From Porphyra umbilicalis (lineage: Eukaryota; Rhodophyta; Bangiophyceae; Bangiales; Bangiaceae), in contig KV918959.1 in NCBI GenBank assembly GCA_002049455.2, positions 1 to 64,000 of the forward strand: a stretch of DNA of 64,000 nt. The letters are read 5' to 3'. The notes below the pieces were generated by a model. The model was given only the letters and a program-made list of their open reading frames with translations. It was not told the DNA's origin and searched no databases. Positions 18,326 through 28,547 of this stretch are shown one piece after another. A program made the position numbers and the translations under genes. Every line of letters begins with the position of its first letter. Position 1 is the stretch's first letter.

Positions 18326-21300
18326 CGAGTTGGTACGAGGTGGACCACTACTCCTGGGCAATGTGGACCGCTTGTCCTTGCTGGTGCTGTTTCATTTGGG
18401 CCACTGGGGAGCGGCTCTGGTCGGGGTTCGTGTGCTTCCATGTGTTTGCCTGGGAGCGTTTTGTTTCGTACGAGTCGCACAGTCAGAGTCGCTTTTTTTT
18501 TTTCTCATTCCGTCGGCTGGTCGAGTCGTTCACGTTTTGCTGCCGATGCGCGTGTGCATGTATGGTTTCCGCGAGGTGGTCACCATCCGCCGCTCCCCGC
18601 TGACGACGCGGTGGCTGACCCCATCCGCCCCAGCCAACACTGCCGCGGCCGTCGCAGCAGCGACGATGGGCGACGAGGTGGGTGGCGGCGGTGCCTTCCC
18701 GGGGCTCACCCGACGCGGTGGCGGGGTCGACGCCGGTGGTGGTGACGCGCCCGCCGTGCTCCTCTCCACCACCATGTCCGTACTCATTCGGTCTGACGAC
18801 GCGGTGCGCGTCGGCTCTAGTGCCCACGACGTGCGTGTGGCCGCGGTGTCACCCGCCCTTTTTTCCAATTGGGCCCCTACCCCCCCGTCTCCCCCTTTGA
18901 CATGCGCGTGCACCCACGCCATGGGCTCCACGCTGCGCCCGCGACGACGCGCGGGTGGTCCTCCTCCACGTGTTCCGTCTGGCGGGGCCCCCACCGACGC
19001 ACCCGCGGCGGTGTCCCCAGACGGTACGGTCTGCCGTGCCGGCGCGGCGGGTGCGGAGCGCCTGCGCGCGGGCAGCCGCTCCGCGCGCGGTCGGTCTCTC
19101 CGCGCCGCGCGCGCGGCGGCGCACCGCCGGCGTGGCGGAGGTGCCCGTGCCGCCGCCACCGCCGCCCCCGCTGTCGGCGGCGGGGGCGCCGCCCACCCGC
19201 CGCCGCGGCGGCGGTGGCGGCGGCGGTGGCAGTGTCGGCGCGGTGGCGCACCAACGGGGAGGCAGCCGGCCTGGCCGCCGCCGGCCCCCATGGTGGGGGC
19301 GCGCCACGGCGTTGCGGCGGGTGCAGGGGCGCCGGCGGGGGCGCCGTCGCTACAACCCGGGGGGGGGAGGTGGTGGCAACGGACGGGTGGCCTCTCGGAC
19401 GCTCGGGTGATGGGGGGGATTGGCGGGCCGTCTGCCCGAGGTACCCTACGCTCGTACCCGTGGGAGTGTGTCTGGCTCCAGCTCCGTCGGTTGTCGTTGG
19501 CCACGACGCACGGACCGAGGCCCCGTCTACCACCCACCCACCCGTGGGGCACATGCCCGAGGCGACGACCGCCCCGATTCGCCCTCTACCGGCCCCGCGG
19601 TCGCCGACGCGGTCGTGGTGACCGGCGGGAGCCCCGCCACGTCGCGGGGCGGCGCACACGCGCCCGTCACCCCCGTCGCTGTCTGGTGCGCTGCCGACAC
19701 GGGCACCGCCGCGGCCTCTGCCGCCGTCGCACCTGCCTGCCCGTGGCGGCGCCTGGGTGCGGCCGCCGCCACCCGCCGTCTGCGGGGTCCTTCCCCGCCT
19801 CCCGCACGCGGTCTGACGGCCCCCCGGTGGCCACACCCCGCGGGTGCCCCCGTACGGCCGCCGGCGCGAGCCGCGGCGGTAGCGGCTCCGTCGCGGCCGC
19901 GGCGGTGGGTGCTCCTCGTGCCAGCGTCTGGGACGGGTTTTCCTTGCGCCGCCCCCGTTTTTCCCTGCCCCACCCCCGCTGCCGCCCTCTCCTTGCCGGG
20001 CTCACGTCCATGGCGCAGGTCGACCCACCCGTTGTCTTCAGCGCCCTCGCACGCAGGGGACAACACGGGCGGTCCAAGACAGCGTCAATCGTCGTGCGTC
20101 TTTCTCGTCTGGTCAGTCACAACATTTGCAGGGTCAACCCAGGTGCACAGCCTTTGGCTGAGTTTCACGATTCAACACAATCCGGGTGGAATGCCAGAAT
20201 AAATTTCTAGCAACTCTGAGTTCAGGGGAACCCACTTAACGAGGTGAGCCGTCTCGCATGCTCGATTACAGTACGTAGCATGCCCTCGGCGGTGCATCCC
20301 CACCTGTGGATGGCGGTCAGTTTTTGAGTGGAGCAGCGACCGAGACACCCTCGGGCTGTCAATGGGCCCGCGCGCCGCGCGCGGGGCAATGAACGACACG
20401 CGGCGGCGTGCGGCTCAGCGCCATCACTGACGACCTGGTTGCGCTCGGCCTGGCGTGCTGCCTGATCGCCCGTCACCGTGCTGGGCGTGTGACGTCGCCG
20501 GGCGCCTACGTTGACTCCCGTCCCCGAGAGGCGTGGCACGGCGGTCCGGGCAGGTCCCGTCGACGGTGCGTAGCGCCGCGACGCGCGCACTTCGTAGCGC
20601 GGCCCGCATGCGCGTCATGAGCGGGGGATGAATGACAGTACTGGGCAGACCTGTCACGTCCACCACCGACACGCCGCGATGCCTGCGGTGGCGATCGGGC
20701 CTCTGGGTCGGTGCACCTGCGCTCTCGCGCGGAGCTCGCGCCGCCCGACGCAGCGCGGTGGTCCTCCTGCACCACCTTGGGAGGACGGACCCCCCTTTGC
20801 GAGGCACCCCGGGGCAGCTGTCCGGGATGTCCGACCCGGGACGCTGGAGCGGAACGGGAGGTGAGTGCGGCGGCTTTGACGGCGCCATCCGCACGTAGCG
20901 TAGAGGTCGTTGCGCTCCGTCTGCTGGTGAAGTGACCGCCTGACCGGCCCTCCACACCCGGCTGAACTGTGCCGCCAAGCAGCTGTCACCGCGCCTACGT
21001 CAGTGAGAATTCGGAAGGGGGTTCCAGGGGCCCCTCCAAGTGTGTCTGAAACCGCTGGTCCGCCTTGCCTCACAAAGCGCCGAGGGCCGCGCCCGGCGGG
21101 TTTGCGTGTTAACAGCGTGGCGTCATGGGCCAGGGCGGTACTGTACGTGGTGGGCGGTCGGCAGGGGTTGGTCACCGCCCACGGTGGGCAGATAGAGAGG
21201 GCGACGGGACGAGCGTCGACCGGCAGCGCTCGTCGCCACCTGCACAGCTCAGAGGCACTCTGTCGAAAGTACAGTAGGCCGACTCGTTGGCGGGACACGA

Positions 21301-21762
21301 GGCGCCGTGCGCACGGTCAGGTCGTTGGAATGCGGCCCGCGCCCCAGGCGGGCCGCCCCAACACCGGTATGAGCCACTGACAGTTGGACCCTGCAACCGC
21401 CCACCGAGTGACCCCCCTCCGTCAGAGGCGGTGGGTCGACAGCGTCAGGGGGTGGCCCGTTGATACCAGCCGTTGACCACCATCCGTCACCCGCGGTGCT
21501 GACGACCGCGCCTCTGGCTCGGTAGCAGTTCGCCGCCCCGCCAACGTCGGAAGAGAGCGGCCGTTGCTGCACGGCAGCAGCCTGCGATCGCTTGGCCCAT
21601 CCCATCGACGCTGACGCGGACACGCCGTTCGACGACGTTCGTCGTCAGACCGGCGGCCGGGTCCGGTCCGCGCGACCCGCGTCCCGGCGACCGCTTGTGC
21701 GCCACACCTCCCCACCGGTCGCCGGCACGGTCGGCGCCACCGGCTCCCCGCCCCCCCACACG
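18326..21762. other. Long stretch without a secure gene
   Basis: A plus-strand frame from an ATG at 18666 runs open to 20210 but is mostly Arg/Ala/Gly low complexity, with no recognisable domain; neighbouring frames are equally open, so I do not call a gene (chance of a real but fragmented gene about 0.2). 20211-21590 has lower GC and short frames on both strands, and I recognise nothing there. The last 170 bases are the probable leader of the repeat protein at 21763. Confidence 0.35.
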
Positions 21763-23547
21763 ATGCCGTCCCCCTGGTCGACCCGGCGACCACGTCGATG
21801 GTGGCCGCCGCGCCCTTCCGCCGCCGCCTTGTCCGCGCCCCACCGCCGTCGGCCGGCGGCAGCCACCGCCGCCGCCGCCGCCACCGCCGCGGCGCTACTT
21901 GTCGCGGTTGTTGCTGCGAGCGCCGCGGAAGCCACCGCCGCCGCGCTTGTCCGGCGGCAATCCGTCAATGCCGCGACAGCGGCAGCGGTCGCCCGCCCAG
22001 CGGCCGGGGAGCACGCGAAAGCCAAGCCGGTCATCATCTCAATTGACCTCTGGCCGAATGCACCACCAAAGCCGCCGCCGACAGCCGGTGGCAAGCCTAA
22101 CGGCGGCGGTGGTGGGAAGCCTAACGGGAGCAGTGGTGGGAAGCCTAACGGGGGCGGTGGTGGGAAGCCTAACGGGGGCGGCGGTGGTAAACCCAACGGA
22201 GGCGGCGGTGGAAAACCCAATGGCGGCGGCGGTGGGAAGCCCAATGGCGGCGGAGGCGGGAAGCCGAATGGTGGCGGCGGTGGTAAGCCCAACGGTGGCG
22301 GCGGCGGGAAGCCGACCGGTGGTGGCGGCGGCGGGAAGCCCAATGGCGGCGGCGGCGACGGGAAGCCCAATGGCGGCGGCGGCGGCGGCGGGAAGCCCAA
22401 TGGCGGCGGCGGCGGCGGAAAGCCCAATGGCGGCGGCGGTGGGAAGCCCAATGGTGGTGGCGGTGGGAAGCCCAATGGCGGCGGCGGCGGGGGGAAGCCC
22501 AACGGGGGGGGCGGGGGCAAGCCCAACGGGGGCGGAGGCGGGAAGCCAAACGGTGGCGGCGGTGGTAACCCCAACGGTGGCGGCGGGGAGAAGCCCAATG
22601 GCGGCGGTGGTAACCTTAACGGTGGCGGTGGCGAGAAGCCAAACGGTGGCGGCGACGGAAAGCCGAATGGCGGAGGCGACGAGAAGCCTCATAGCGGCGG
22701 CGGCGGCGACGGGACGGGCGTCCCGCCACCGACCAGCGAGCCGACCCCCACGGACGCTTCCCCCACGGCCACGGCGTCAGCGGGCACAGCCGACGGCGGC
22801 GAAAACCCCTCTGCCACCGCCGCCGCCGAGCCCGGGGGCGTCAACCTCGCCGCCGTCATTGGCGGCGTCGTTGCCGGCGTCGTGGCCGTCGCCGCCCTCG
22901 TCGGCGCCGTCTTCCTCCGCCGCGCCTCGCCACGCAGCGACGGCGGCTACAACGACGCGGACGACGCCGAGGCGCACGCCGTCAAGCGGGACACGTCTGG
23001 GGCGTCGGCGCCGCCGACGGCGCCGATCGGGGACGTGGCGGCCGACTTGGCGGGCCGCGGCGACGGCGCCGCGCCCGCCGTCGATGTCCTCGCGTCGGGC
23101 CTCGTGTCCGTCGACTCGCAGCTGTCGGGCGTGGGGGACGTGTCGGACCCAGACGACGTGGCGTCGGCGGCGGCGGCCGCGGCAGCGGCGGCGGCGGCCG
23201 CCGCCGCCGCCCGCGCGGCCGACGACGATGGGGAGGCCGACGAGGGGGACGACGACGACGACGACTCTGACGGGGAGGCGTCGGAGGAGCGCTTCCCCCG
23301 CGCGAGCAGCGGCGTCGGCGGCGACGGGGGGGCCGTGGATTCCGCCGCGTCGGGCGCGTCGGCGCTCACCTTTGACTACATCATGGGCGCGGGGGAGGCA
23401 GGCACCCGCTCCCACGGGCGGCGGCTGCGGGCGGCGCTCGCGGCGGGCGCGGGGGACCCGTCGGCGGTGCTCGGCGTCGAAGGCTCCCTCGCGTCGTTGG
23501 GCGGCGACGCGGCAGCGGCGGCGGCCGAGAACCCGCCGTTGCGGTAG
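21763..23547 (+). CDS. Single-span surface protein with (GGGGGKPN)n ectodomain
   Basis: A 594-residue protein from the first in-frame ATG (21763). A basic N-terminus leads into an Ala/Val-rich hydrophobic segment (signal peptide or anchor) near residues 40-65. Residues about 107-310 are an array of some 25 copies of an 8-to-10-residue unit, GGGGGKPN, with small variants ([16 protein letters not shown]). A Thr/Pro/Ser-rich stalk follows, then one clear transmembrane helix ([23 protein letters not shown]) and a cytosolic tail with a polyalanine run, a long Asp/Glu block ([10 protein letters not shown]) and a short C-terminal domain. The design of flexible repeat, glycosylatable stalk, single helix and acidic tail resembles cell-wall sensors and anchors. 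Lys in every repeat would make the ectodomain strongly positive, fitting binding to sulphated or acidic wall polysaccharides (inference). Confidence 0.75.
   Translation: MPSPWSTRRPRRWWPPRPSAAALSAPHRRRPAAATAAAAATAAALLVAVVAASAAEATAAALVRRQSVNAATAAAVARPAAGEHAKAKPVIISIDLWPNAPPKPPPTAGGKPNGGGGGKPNGSSGGKPNGGGGGKPNGGGGGKPNGGGGGKPNGGGGGKPNGGGGGKPNGGGGGKPNGGGGGKPTGGGGGGKPNGGGGDGKPNGGGGGGGKPNGGGGGGKPNGGGGGKPNGGGGGKPNGGGGGGKPNGGGGGKPNGGGGGKPNGGGGGNPNGGGGEKPNGGGGNLNGGGGEKPNGGGDGKPNGGGDEKPHSGGGGDGTGVPPPTSEPTPTDASPTATASAGTADGGENPSATAAAEPGGVNLAAVIGGVVAGVVAVAALVGAVFLRRASPRSDGGYNDADDAEAHAVKRDTSGASAPPTAPIGDVAADLAGRGDGAAPAVDVLASGLVSVDSQLSGVGDVSDPDDVASAAAAAAAAAAAAAAARAADDDGEADEGDDDDDDSDGEASEERFPRASSGVGGDGGAVDSAASGASALTFDYIMGAGEAGTRSHGRRLRAALAAGAGDPSAVLGVEGSLASLGGDAAAAAAENPPLR
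22083..22700 (+). repeat. Coding minisatellite, about 24-30 bp unit
   Basis: A tandem array of AAGCCCAATGGCGGCGGCGG-type units inside the surface-protein gene. Units vary by whole codons (extra GGC) and by synonymous changes, so the array has kept its frame while diverging. Confidence 0.9.
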
Positions 23548-24884
23548 GGGCGAGGTGGGGGGGTGGGGGGGGGGGGGGGGGGAGGGGGTAGTAGAGGGAG
23601 GCGAGCAGCCGCGTTGTGGCAGGGGCAGGGGCGCCGGGCGGCATCGGCCGCGGCGGCCTGTGGGCGGGCGCCACCGGCGCCCGACACCCATGAACGCTTT
23701 GGAGGGGGCGTGCGCGTGCCGCCCCCTCGAGGCAACGCCCGGTCCATGGAGATAGCGGGCGTGACCCCCGTCGGCACCCCGGTTTGTAGGAGGGAACGGC
23801 ATGAAGACGAGCGTCCCCTGGAGTGTCGCGCCGCGGCGACCGGCGCGGGAATTGGAGAGGCCAAGGCGCGCCACGGCATCGTGATGCGGTCGCGCCCAGG
23901 GCGGGGCCACTCGCATCAGACGCTGGGTGGTTGTGCCGTTGTCGCTCCAGCAAGCGGCATGCCGCCGACGTTGGCCGCTGCGGCAGGGGTGTCCTGTAGC
24001 CTATTAATCAGAGCTTCCTAAGCGTATCACTGTTCACTGTGCGTTGCGTAATGCCTCCTAAAGCGTCAATTGTTGGGTACAAAATTCTGTCATGGGGGCA
24101 GGAATGCCAACCGATCTGCACTTCATGTGCACGCCGTGTCATGGAATCCGTAAATACGTGTGAACACTGGCCCACTGGCTGGAATCGGGGGTGAACACTG
24201 ACACGGTGAAACGATCAGCAATCCGGGGTGGTCGTCTACGGACAAAAAGTAGCCTACAACCGTCTATAAGAGAGTAGATCGATAGATTAGTTAAAGACTC
24301 CGATTAGGAAGTACCCTCTATGGCCATCAACATATTTTATTTGTTTGCTCACAAATACATTGAGCCCGTTTTTCAGAGATGTAGTCAAAGACGGGCGTCA
24401 TAATTCGTTGCTTTACCATCCCTGCTTGAAAGTGACCGGGATCCCGCCGTCCTCCCGCGACGCACGCCAGTGCTGAACACCCAGTTTTGCATGAAGCCCC
24501 CCGCCGCTGGTGCGTCCACCGCGCGCCCCCCACCTCTGCGCCCCGGCTGCCGGCCGGCCGAGCACCCGCCACCCGCTGGCCGCCGCCGGCCGCACCGTTG
24601 TCGCGCGCGTTGAAGCGCAGCGGCGGTGGCGGCCGTGCGTCTGCGGCGCCACGCCGGGAGTGTGCCGCCGCCCCGCCGCGTGCTGTGCAAGCAGAGCGGC
24701 CGGCCCGGCCGTCGTCGTCATTTCGACTCGTGTGCGGGGGGCGCGCTCGTGACGCCGCCCGTTTTCGGTGGCGCCTTCCACTCGGCGCGGTTCCATTCCC
24801 GTTGTATCTCCTTTGTTCTGGCGGGCGGGCGGTCGTCCCCCCCCTCCCCCCCCCCCCCCGCGAACCCCCCATCCCCCGGGTACG
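23548..24884. other. Intergenic region, including an AT-rich island
   Basis: A long G run begins just after the preceding stop (about 23553-23590). 24000-24420 is distinctly AT-richer than the surroundings and carries no open frame of note. From 24480 to the next ATG the sequence is GC-rich with C runs. No gene is called; the promoter of the TMEM198-like gene should lie here. Confidence 0.4.
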
Positions 24885-26180
24885 ATGTGGTCCGCGGACG
24901 TTATCGGCAATGCCGCCAACGCAACGACGGCGGCCGGTGCGGAGCTGGCGTCGCTCCGCGAGTCCCACGCGCCCGCGCTGCTCGGCTGGGTGCTCCTCGG
25001 CGGCGTCCTTGTTGCGTTTACGGGCCACTCCCTGCTGACGCCGCTGGTCTTTCTCGTCGGCGCCTCCCCGGCGGTGGCATTTGCCGTTTACGTGGCTGGG
25101 GCGCTCGAGTTGGATAGCCTCGCCGACGGGCAGGCGGCGCTGCTGTTTGTGGCAACGGTCATTGGCATTGCGTCGGGGCTGTTGGCGTGCCGCCTGCTGT
25201 TACCCGTCGCGGCGTTTGCGCTGGCCGCCGCCCTCGGCGCCGTCGCTGCGGCGGTGTTGCAATCAGTCCTCCTCTACCGGCTGCTGCCGTCGCGCCCCGA
25301 GCTGCTCTTCTCCATTGGCGCTGCCTTCCTGGCGCTGGCGTTTGGGGCGCTCTCCCTCCGCGTACCCGACGCGATGGTCATGGCCTCCACGGCGGGCATT
25401 GGGTCGTACATTGCCGTGTCGGCGGTGGGGGTGCTGGCCGGAGACTGGCCGGCCGAGTTGGCGCCGCTCGCCCGCAGCGCCGCCGCCCGTGTATTGCCAA
25501 CGTACGTGCGGCTCGGCTACGCGGCCGCCATCCTCACCCTCACCGCCCTCGGCACGTACACGCAAGCGCGGGTGCGGCGGGCGCGGGGGGACAAGCCCCT
25601 CGTGGGCGGGCGGGGGGGGGGGGGCGCCGCCGCCGCCGCTGCCGACCGGCAGGGAGGCGGCGGTGGCAGCGGCGGCGACGACCGGGATCTGGAGCGGGGC
25701 GGCTATGGCCCCGGCGGGCAGAGCCACAACCGCCGCTTGCAGCCACCGTCGCCCTCCCGCGACGGCGGCGACGGGTACGACGAGGACGATTGGGAGCAGC
25801 CGCCGCGGTCGTCGCGGGGCACCTCCCGCAAGCCCCCGCGGCGACACCGGCACGGCGGGGGTGGGGGAGCGGACGGCGCCCCTGCCGGCACGCGGCCGCC
25901 GCGGGGAGGGCCCACCGCACGGGGCTATGGCAGCACCGCCGGCAGCGGCGCGTCGGACGATGACGAGACCCGCTCGCTGGTCGACGGTGGCCGGTACGGC
26001 CGTCGTGGCCGCCGGGGCGGCGACGAGAGTGACATTGAGTCGGGGCGGGCGCCGTCGGTGGAAGGCCGCCGCACGGGGGGGGGGGATGACGGTTACGATA
26101 CATTTGCCAAGGCCGCCCACGGGTTGGCGGCGGCGCCGCTCAAGTCGTTTGACGGGCCGGGGGAGGATGCGGCCAAGTGA
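24885..26180 (+). CDS. TMEM198-like (DUF4203) multi-span membrane protein
   Basis: A 431-residue protein starting MWSADVIGN at 24885. Residues 30 to about 230 contain about seven hydrophobic helices (ALLGWVLLGGVLVAF, LTPLVFLVGASPAVAFAVYV, ALLFVATVIGIASGLLACRLL and so on), spaced like the TMEM198/DUF4203 family of seven-span proteins found across eukaryotes. Human TMEM198 helps LRP6 phosphorylation in Wnt signalling; no such role is implied here. The C-terminal 200 residues are hydrophilic, rich in Gly, Arg, Asp and Ser, with no domain. In-frame Gly runs coincide with G homopolymers, but the frame stays intact to the stop. The family call is from helix pattern and segment character, not a search. 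Confidence 0.65.
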   Translation: MWSADVIGNAANATTAAGAELASLRESHAPALLGWVLLGGVLVAFTGHSLLTPLVFLVGASPAVAFAVYVAGALELDSLADGQAALLFVATVIGIASGLLACRLLLPVAAFALAAALGAVAAAVLQSVLLYRLLPSRPELLFSIGAAFLALAFGALSLRVPDAMVMASTAGIGSYIAVSAVGVLAGDWPAELAPLARSAAARVLPTYVRLGYAAAILTLTALGTYTQARVRRARGDKPLVGGRGGGGAAAAAADRQGGGGGSGGDDRDLERGGYGPGGQSHNRRLQPPSPSRDGGDGYDEDDWEQPPRSSRGTSRKPPRRHRHGGGGGADGAPAGTRPPRGGPTARGYGSTAGSGASDDDETRSLVDGGRYGRRGRRGGDESDIESGRAPSVEGRRTGGGDDGYDTFAKAAHGLAAAPLKSFDGPGEDAAK

Positions 26181-27135
26181 GTGGCGGTGGGGGTGACGAC
26201 CAGGGGGGGGAGTGGGGATGCGGAAGCAGGTCGTCGGTGTGGTGGGCGGGCGAGCGTAGGGGTGCGGGTGGTGCACGGGGTGTGGTGCTGGTGCGATCGA
26301 GGCTCCTCTGCCTGCGCGTCTGTGTACGGACTGCGGTTCTAATCCTTGTAACTTTTAGTGCGAAAGTATCTGCAACACGCACGAGCGCTGCAGCAAGCGC
26401 ATCCCCATACGCCGTTCATCCTGGCCCCTCGGGGAATAGGCCGCTCCGCACCAGGACGTTTGTGCAACCCTTGTCGATGCCCACATAGGCAGTGACACAA
26501 GGCTACGTCTGCACGTCATCAAATGCAGGCTGTTTTGCAATGCAAGCGATGGGCGACGTACGCCAACCCACTCTGCGCACAAGAAGTTGCGCACTTCCGC
26601 ACCGTCGCCAATACCACCATCACTCCCCCGGCTCGCTCAAAAGCACTCCACCGCAGGGGAAGCGATGGGAGGTGGGCGTTGGGCGGCTGAACATCGGCAA
26701 CTGCCTGGCCAGCCGCTGCTGGGACAACGCGTGGTGGCAAAGCACCCATCCGACCAGTCAATGTCCGGTTTCCCCTGCAACCTTGAGACACTCAAAGCCA
26801 CCACGTCGGCAACACCTGCATGAACCCGTGGCCAGCGGTTGCGTCAAACCGAACCAACGGTGCACTCTTGAGCCGCCGCTTCCCAGGCAGCATCGCCCAG
26901 CGTGGACACGACAGAGCCTGCACAGTCCAGCCGTCCCGCCCGAACGTGGTCCAGCTGCTGGACCCCAGAGGCCAACCGCAGCATCTGGCCCGACTCAAAC
27001 AGGGACCATGACCAGCGCCCAGCGCCCGCGGCTGCCACCGCCGCCGCGACTCGGTCTCGTGGCGTGCGCCAACAGAAAAGCCGACCACCCACTCGCCAAA
27101 ACAGAAATGCCCCCTGCCGACCAACCGCCCTCCCC
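26181..27135. other. Tail-to-tail intergenic region
   Basis: Between convergent genes. 26330-26600 is relatively AT-rich. A plus-strand frame across 26492-27508 is open but mostly antisense to the next gene and has no domain. I see no RNA gene or repeat. Confidence 0.35.
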
Positions 27136-27807
27136 CTACACGTGCTCCCCGTCGTCGAGTGAGAAAGAAGCACCCGGGGGCGGCTCGGGCGGCCGAAAAG
27201 CTTCGGGCTCCCCGCTTGCGTGCGCCGCGGGCTCGACTGACTGGAAGCCAGCGGTGCGGCGGCAGCTGACAACCGCCATCCCCGCTGCCAATGCGACGGC
27301 CACACCCAACAGCGGGGCGAGCCAGCCACGCAAGCCGCCCCCACCACCCTCACCATTGCCGGTGCCGCCGACGGTACCGCCGCCATCGTCGACAGCACCC
27401 ACGACGCCCGTGGAGAATGTCTTCTTGCCACCCGCGCTTGTGGCACCAGGGGATGGGGAAGGAGCCGGCGAGCTTCCCACCAGAGGGGGTACCTCGCTAC
27501 TACCATGAACAGGCGTATCCCCGGCGGCAGTAGGCGTCGCTGACGCCGCCGTGGGGGGGCCCTCCGTCTCTGCCGGCGCCTCCTCGCCGTCGGCCGGCGT
27601 TGGCGTCGGGGACGCCTGCCCACCGGGGGCGCCCACACCAAAAAGGCCGCCGCCGAATGCACGAGCGGCGGGGGAAACTGCCACAGGGTGGTGAACGGAG
27701 GCCGCTCCGTCCGCGGGCAACACCTTCAGCAGCAGCAGGGAGACGGCAGCCGTCCACCACAGACGGCGCGCCGTGCTTCTCACACCCATGACGGCGGTGT
27801 CCCGCAT
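27136..27807 (-). CDS. Small single-span secreted/surface protein
   Basis: A 223-residue protein from the first in-frame ATG at 27807 (a second ATG at 27789 gives six residues fewer). A basic start and the hydrophobic segment LWWTAAVSLLLLKVLPADGA form a good signal peptide. A Pro/Thr/Ser/Ala-rich stalk of about 100 residues follows, then one transmembrane helix (WLAPLLGVAVALAAGMAVV) and a short acidic cytosolic tail ending SFSLDDGEHV. The overall plan is a smaller version of the surface protein at 21763. No family is recognised; a type I membrane protein of the cell surface is inferred. Confidence 0.6.
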   Translation of the reverse strand: MRDTAVMGVRSTARRLWWTAAVSLLLLKVLPADGAASVHHPVAVSPAARAFGGGLFGVGAPGGQASPTPTPADGEEAPAETEGPPTAASATPTAAGDTPVHGSSEVPPLVGSSPAPSPSPGATSAGGKKTFSTGVVGAVDDGGGTVGGTGNGEGGGGGLRGWLAPLLGVAVALAAGMAVVSCRRTAGFQSVEPAAHASGEPEAFRPPEPPPGASFSLDDGEHV

Positions 27808-28042
27808 TGGATGCCGCTGGCAGAGTACAACAGCGACAACGAGGAGGAGACGCGTGAGAGCCACCTGGGTGGGGTTAAGGCGCCCATTGGTGGTGATGAC
27901 ATTGGCTGGCGGAGCTGACCGCGGCCGCCCGCGCAGGTGAGGGACGGCAGAGTTGTACGCGGCTGCAAGAGCGGCCTCCGCTGTAACGCGCCTCCCTCGG
28001 TGCTGCAGAGTGCTCAAACCTTGTCAGCATTCAACCAAAGTA

Positions 28043-28266
28043 TTGCTGCCTTCCCAATTTTGGCCGATGCCGTCGTCCAGAGGGGTGATCAACTGTAGCA
28101 GCCTGTACAGTAGCACCCTGTATTTAACAGTAACAGCGTGTAGCAGCCTGTAGCACCCTGTAACAGTATCTTCATTCAGCCGGATAAAGTCGCTCGACCA
28201 ATGGAGAGTTGACCGATACCCTGTCTTGACTTCGACCACATCGGCCAAAATTGGGAAGACGGCAAA
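28043..28266. mobile_element. 224-bp MITE, TA-flanked (Tc1/mariner-type)
   Basis: Bases 28051-28069 (TTCCCAATTTTGGCCGATG) are repeated perfectly in inverse at 28239-28257, and similarity extends outward to TA dinucleotides at 28041-28042 and 28267-28268. The ends (TTGCTGCC and its partner) resemble those of the MITEs at 55390 and 61024. The interior carries repeated GTAGCAGCCTGTA/GTAGCACCCTGTA words. It has no coding capacity and lies in the gap before the SNF2 gene's 3' end. Confidence 0.75.
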
Positions 28267-28547
28267 TACAGTAGTACCCTTTCAGTGCCGAACATCTGCA
28301 CACGGATACGGGAGACATGGCGACGAGTCCCAGCAGGCCGTCCAGCATGGAGGACGAACGAGACGTGGCGACGAGTCACGAAAGGCTGTCCAGCATGGAG
28401 CTCATCTGCGAGCACGAGAAAAGACTCGACGAATACTCCTTCCGACGTCTGTACAGACTCGGAGCAGTGTGTGGCACAAAACAACAGAAAAACAACAGTG
28501 CCTACGTTCACAAGGCTGGCGCTCGCCCGCCGACCCACACGTCGTGC

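Noticed and set aside
18666-20210. Possible 515-codon gene
   Set aside because: Has an ATG, but the sequence is mostly Arg/Ala/Gly low complexity and the other frames are equally open; left as unresolved.
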